A DNA stretch of 12,370 nt from the NCBI GenBank assembly GCA_004335835.1, contig RWJK01000772.1:1-12370 (forward strand), given 5' to 3'. Under the pieces are notes generated by a model, which was given only the letters and a program-made list of their open reading frames with translations, did not search any database and was not told the DNA's origin. Both the position numbers and the translations under genes were made by a program. Shown one piece after another: positions 10,601-12,370 of this stretch. Position 1 is the first letter of the stretch. Every line of letters begins with the position of its first letter. The stretch is from Scenedesmus sp. ARA3. Lineage: Eukaryota; Chlorophyta; Chlorophyceae; Sphaeropleales; Scenedesmaceae.

Positions 10601-11575
10601 ACGGCGCGGGGCTGAGCTGCGAGCCAGTGGCTCTACGCGCGGCCGTGCCTGGGCGCACTGCCCAAGCCGGAGGCGACATTGCCTGCATAGCAATCCCAAG
10701 CGTACAACAGTTCTGCGGTCAACACGAAGACTTAAGTCAACTGCATACCGCCCGCTGCTTACATGGCTACGTAACAGGCCCGAAACCCTGCACGACAACT
10801 CAGCGACTAGATGGTCCTCCATCGCCTGCTACAGACCCTGCTACTGTAGCAGAAACCAAAACCTGCTGCTGAACTGATGGTCAGCGCAACTACCTGCAAG
10901 CCATGCAGTGCATAAATAGCAAACACCCAAGACGCATGTCTCTCCCGCTCTTCCTGACTTGCATCGTACCTAACACGCGCAAAGCACAACCACACACACA
11001 ATTGCTGTGTCAGAAGCTGGTAAGTACATGCATGCCTCCGCAGCCACTCTCGCCACCTCGAGGTGCCAATGCAATTCTACTGCCACCGCACTCCATGGAC
11101 GGCTTGCACAGTCATCACAAACGCACAAAACAAACACACACATTTCAAATCCACACAGGGAGGAACTAACAAGCCGTCAGACATGGACACAGTTTGAACC
11201 GAAGCAAGATGATGGCCACCCGCTGCCACCAAGCACAAGTCGTGACAGCCACAACACGTCATAATCTACAGCATCCACCCAGGACAAGCAACACAAGCGC
11301 CCATGAGACATAACAACAAAGAGCAACCAGACGACAACACAACTGCTGCTGCCAAGGCCTGCTCACCTCGCCCGAGCTGCGGGTGCACGCTGCTGCTACT
11401 GCTGCTGTGCCGCCGCTGCTCCTGCTCTGCTGCTGCGCTGGGCTGCTGCTGACTGCGGCTGGCGCTTGCAGCACCGCCTGCAGCGCAGCTGCTGGCCATT
11501 GGAGTCAGTGCTGTGATTGCTGGCACCCCAGGCTTCTGTAGGTCCAGCATGGCCACTGAGGGGCGTGCTGCTGCC

Positions 11576-11616
<41 letters not shown>

Positions 11617-11757
11617 AGCTGCTGCTGCTATGCTTGGACGTGCAAACCTGAGTGGCAGGAAGTGGCTGCCAAGCCCTTGAGTAGACTTGCTGCCCGCCGC
11701 GCTCGCAGTTGCTGCATCAGCAGCTTGCTGCTGCAAAAAGGACATGCAGAGCAGCAT
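6946..11757 (-). CDS. Unrecognised multi-exon protein, about 649 residues, subtelomeric
   Basis: Best phase-consistent model, minus strand: 11757-11367, 10657-10395, 9665-9270, 9097-9029, 8912-8710, 8633-8576, 8313-8216, 8061-8008, 7771-7709, 7522-7445 and 7222-6946 (TAG). Strongest are the first three exons and 8912-8710, with long protein-like frames ending at GTGAGC/GTGAGG donors, plus 9097-9029, 8313-8216 and 7522-7445. The start at 11757 has GCC before the ATG. Residues 44-66 are mostly Ala. Residues 157-208 form a long amphipathic helical stretch (YMYELSKLLESVLAEVL and on). Residues 310-350 and 374-420 also look globular. No family was recognised and no catalytic motif or membrane segment is evident. 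Weak points: exon 8912-8710 uses a TAG acceptor, 8633-8576 a weak donor (GTGTTG), and exons 8061-8008 and 7771-7709 (54 and 63 nt) could be skipped or read in another frame. Introns of 709 and 729 nt show nothing else. Confidence 0.65.
7614..7643. repeat. Imperfect TGC/TGT trinucleotide repeat, intronic
   Basis: About ten TGC-type units with one TGT interruption. In the minus-strand gene model the tract falls in the intron between exons 7771-7709 and 7522-7445. It is the same CAG/CTG motif class found in exons across the window. Confidence 0.6.
11578..11616 (-). repeat. (TGC)13 on + strand, poly-Ala tract in exon 1 of the minus-strand gene
   Basis: Thirteen uninterrupted TGC units on the plus strand are thirteen identical GCA (Ala) codons on the minus strand, flanked by more Ala codons. 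Use of a single codon points to replication slippage rather than selection on individual codons. Confidence 0.85.
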
Positions 11758-11804
11758 GGCAGTATGCTTGTCAAGAGCAGTGCCTGCATTTGAGAGTGGT
11801 TGAA

Positions 11805-11828
11805 CCTAATCCTAAACCTAACCCTAAC
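11805..11828 (-). repeat. Interstitial telomere-like block, inverted relative to the chromosome end
   Basis: Four degenerate units, CCTAAT, CCTAAA, CCTAA and CCCTAA, sit on the plus strand, so the G-rich strand runs inward, opposite to the terminal array. The block lies about 48 bp upstream of the ATG at 11757 of the minus-strand gene. In plants, short telomere-like telo-boxes occur near transcription starts, so it could be regulatory; equally it may be a scar of end repair. Confidence 0.75.
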
Positions 11829-11887
11829 TCCTGATCTATAGTGTAAGGAGCTGCCCATGACTGCCCATGTAAACTACATACCTTGAA

Positions 11888-12041
11888 TCAAGTGTGTGAG
11901 AGACACACACACCCCTTTTGCACATTCGCACCCATGACTCTGTAAACAGGTTGGCTTGCAGGGTCAGCACACCACTCAACAGCAGATAAGCCAGCATACA
12001 TCCTGAAACGATCTGTTGCCAGCAGCACTTCAGTTAACCCC
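11888..12041 (-). other. Protein-like open frame near the telomere, possible upstream exon or gene remnant
   Basis: On the minus strand, 50 codons are open from 12041 to a TGA at 11888. The sequence looks globular (FRMYAGLSAVEW, PVYRVMGANVQKG), with an in-frame ATG at 12001. A CCAG acceptor-like site lies at 12042. Possible donors are in the GTGTGT run near 11912-11918, one of which could join in phase to an acceptor just upstream of 11757. It may be an upstream exon of the neighbouring minus-strand gene, a separate short gene, or chance. No family was recognised. Confidence 0.3.
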
Positions 12042-12131
12042 CTGGCAACAAGTCAAGCACTCTGTAAACAAACTTCACCAAGCCAGTACTGCTGTTGCTG
12101 TTGCTGCCATACGGCGGCACAGCAAAGCCAG

Positions 12132-12137
12132 CTTATA
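12132..12137 (-). promoter_or_regulatory. TATA-like element facing away from the telomere
   Basis: TATAAG on the minus strand, about 48 bp from the first telomere repeat. A start roughly 30 nt downstream would fall near 12105, upstream of the open frame at 12041-11888 and of the gene starting at 11757. Six-base motif only, so support is weak. Confidence 0.25.
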
Positions 12138-12184
12138 CAACCCGCACCTCTTGGACCAGCGTCTGCCACCAGTGCCTGCTGCGA

Positions 12185-12370
12185 GGGTTTAGGGTTTAGG
12201 GTTAGGGGTTAGGGGTTAGGGTTTAGGTTTTAGGTTTTAGGTTTTAGGGTTTAGGTTCAGGGTTAGTTTTAGGGTTTAGGGTTTAGGTTTTAGGGTTTAG
12301 GTTTAGTTTTTAGGGTTTAGGGTTTAGGGTTTAGGGTTTAGGGTTTAGGGTTTAGGGTTTAGGGTTTAGG
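12185..12370 (+). repeat. Telomere array, TTTAGGG type, chromosome end
   Basis: This 186-bp array of G-rich repeats runs outward to the window edge, as expected for a right chromosome end. The outer part, 12309-12370, is eight perfect TTTAGGG units plus a partial one. The inner part, 12185-12308, mixes TTTAGGG with TTAGGGG, TTTTAGG, TTTTAGGG, TTTAGG and a TTCAGGG variant. TTTAGGG is the Arabidopsis-type repeat found in many green algae; TTTTAGGG is the Chlamydomonas type. Confidence 0.97.

Noticed and set aside
11892..11910. GTGTGTG-AGAGA-CACACAC hairpin
   Set aside because: A 7-bp stem made of dinucleotide microsatellite is expected by chance in GT/CA-rich sequence.
1..12370. CRISPR arrays, transposons, tRNA or rRNA genes
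   Set aside because: Trinucleotide runs and telomere repeats are the only arrays; no spaced repeats, terminal inverted repeats with coding sequence, reverse transcriptase or structural RNA patterns were seen by eye.

Overview
The window looks like the right-hand end of a nuclear chromosome (or scaffold) from a green alga. It ends in a TTTAGGG-type telomere array with the G-rich strand running outward. The genes are split by short GT-AG introns, coding sequence is rich in CAG/GCA codons and homopolymer tracts (poly-Gln, poly-Ala, poly-Ser), and TGTAA, the usual chlorophyte polyadenylation signal, occurs downstream of the coding regions. The style fits Chlamydomonadales (a Haematococcus-like genome is a guess, not a demonstrated identity). 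No bacterial, organellar, viral or transposon coding sequence was recognised.

Three spliced genes can be assembled by hand from splice sites whose phases agree. (1) Positions 1-1959, minus strand: the 5' four exons of a gene whose product carries one U1/matrin-like C2H2 zinc finger and a Gln-rich helical region; its 3' end lies off the left edge. Intron 1 cuts the zinc finger and contains an uninterrupted (CAG)28 repeat ((CUG)28 in the transcript) that ends 24 nt from the 3' splice site. (2) Positions 2421-5762, plus strand: a complete seven-exon gene for a 457-residue histidine phosphatase of the phosphoglycerate-mutase-like AT74 type, with a transit-peptide-like, Gln-rich coiled-coil N-terminal extension. 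(3) Positions 6946-11757, minus strand: an unrecognised multi-exon gene of up to 11 exons (about 649 residues in the best phase-consistent model) that begins only about 430 bp from the telomere.

Genes 1 and 2 are divergent and share a 461-bp intergenic region that is visibly less GC-rich than its flanks. Genes 2 and 3 are convergent across 5763-6945, and their nearest TGTAA signals are placed so that the two 3' UTRs would overlap antisense. The last 600 bp hold a short inverted interstitial telomere-like block just upstream of gene 3, a possible extra upstream exon with a TATA-like element, and then the telomere array. That array is degenerate at its inner side and homogeneous TTTAGGG at its outer side.

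Nothing in the window shows the three genes working in one pathway. There is no convincing new multi-gene system here. The points most worth following up are the repeat-bearing intron that splits the zinc finger, the uncharacterised gene next to the telomere, and the structure of the telomere junction itself.
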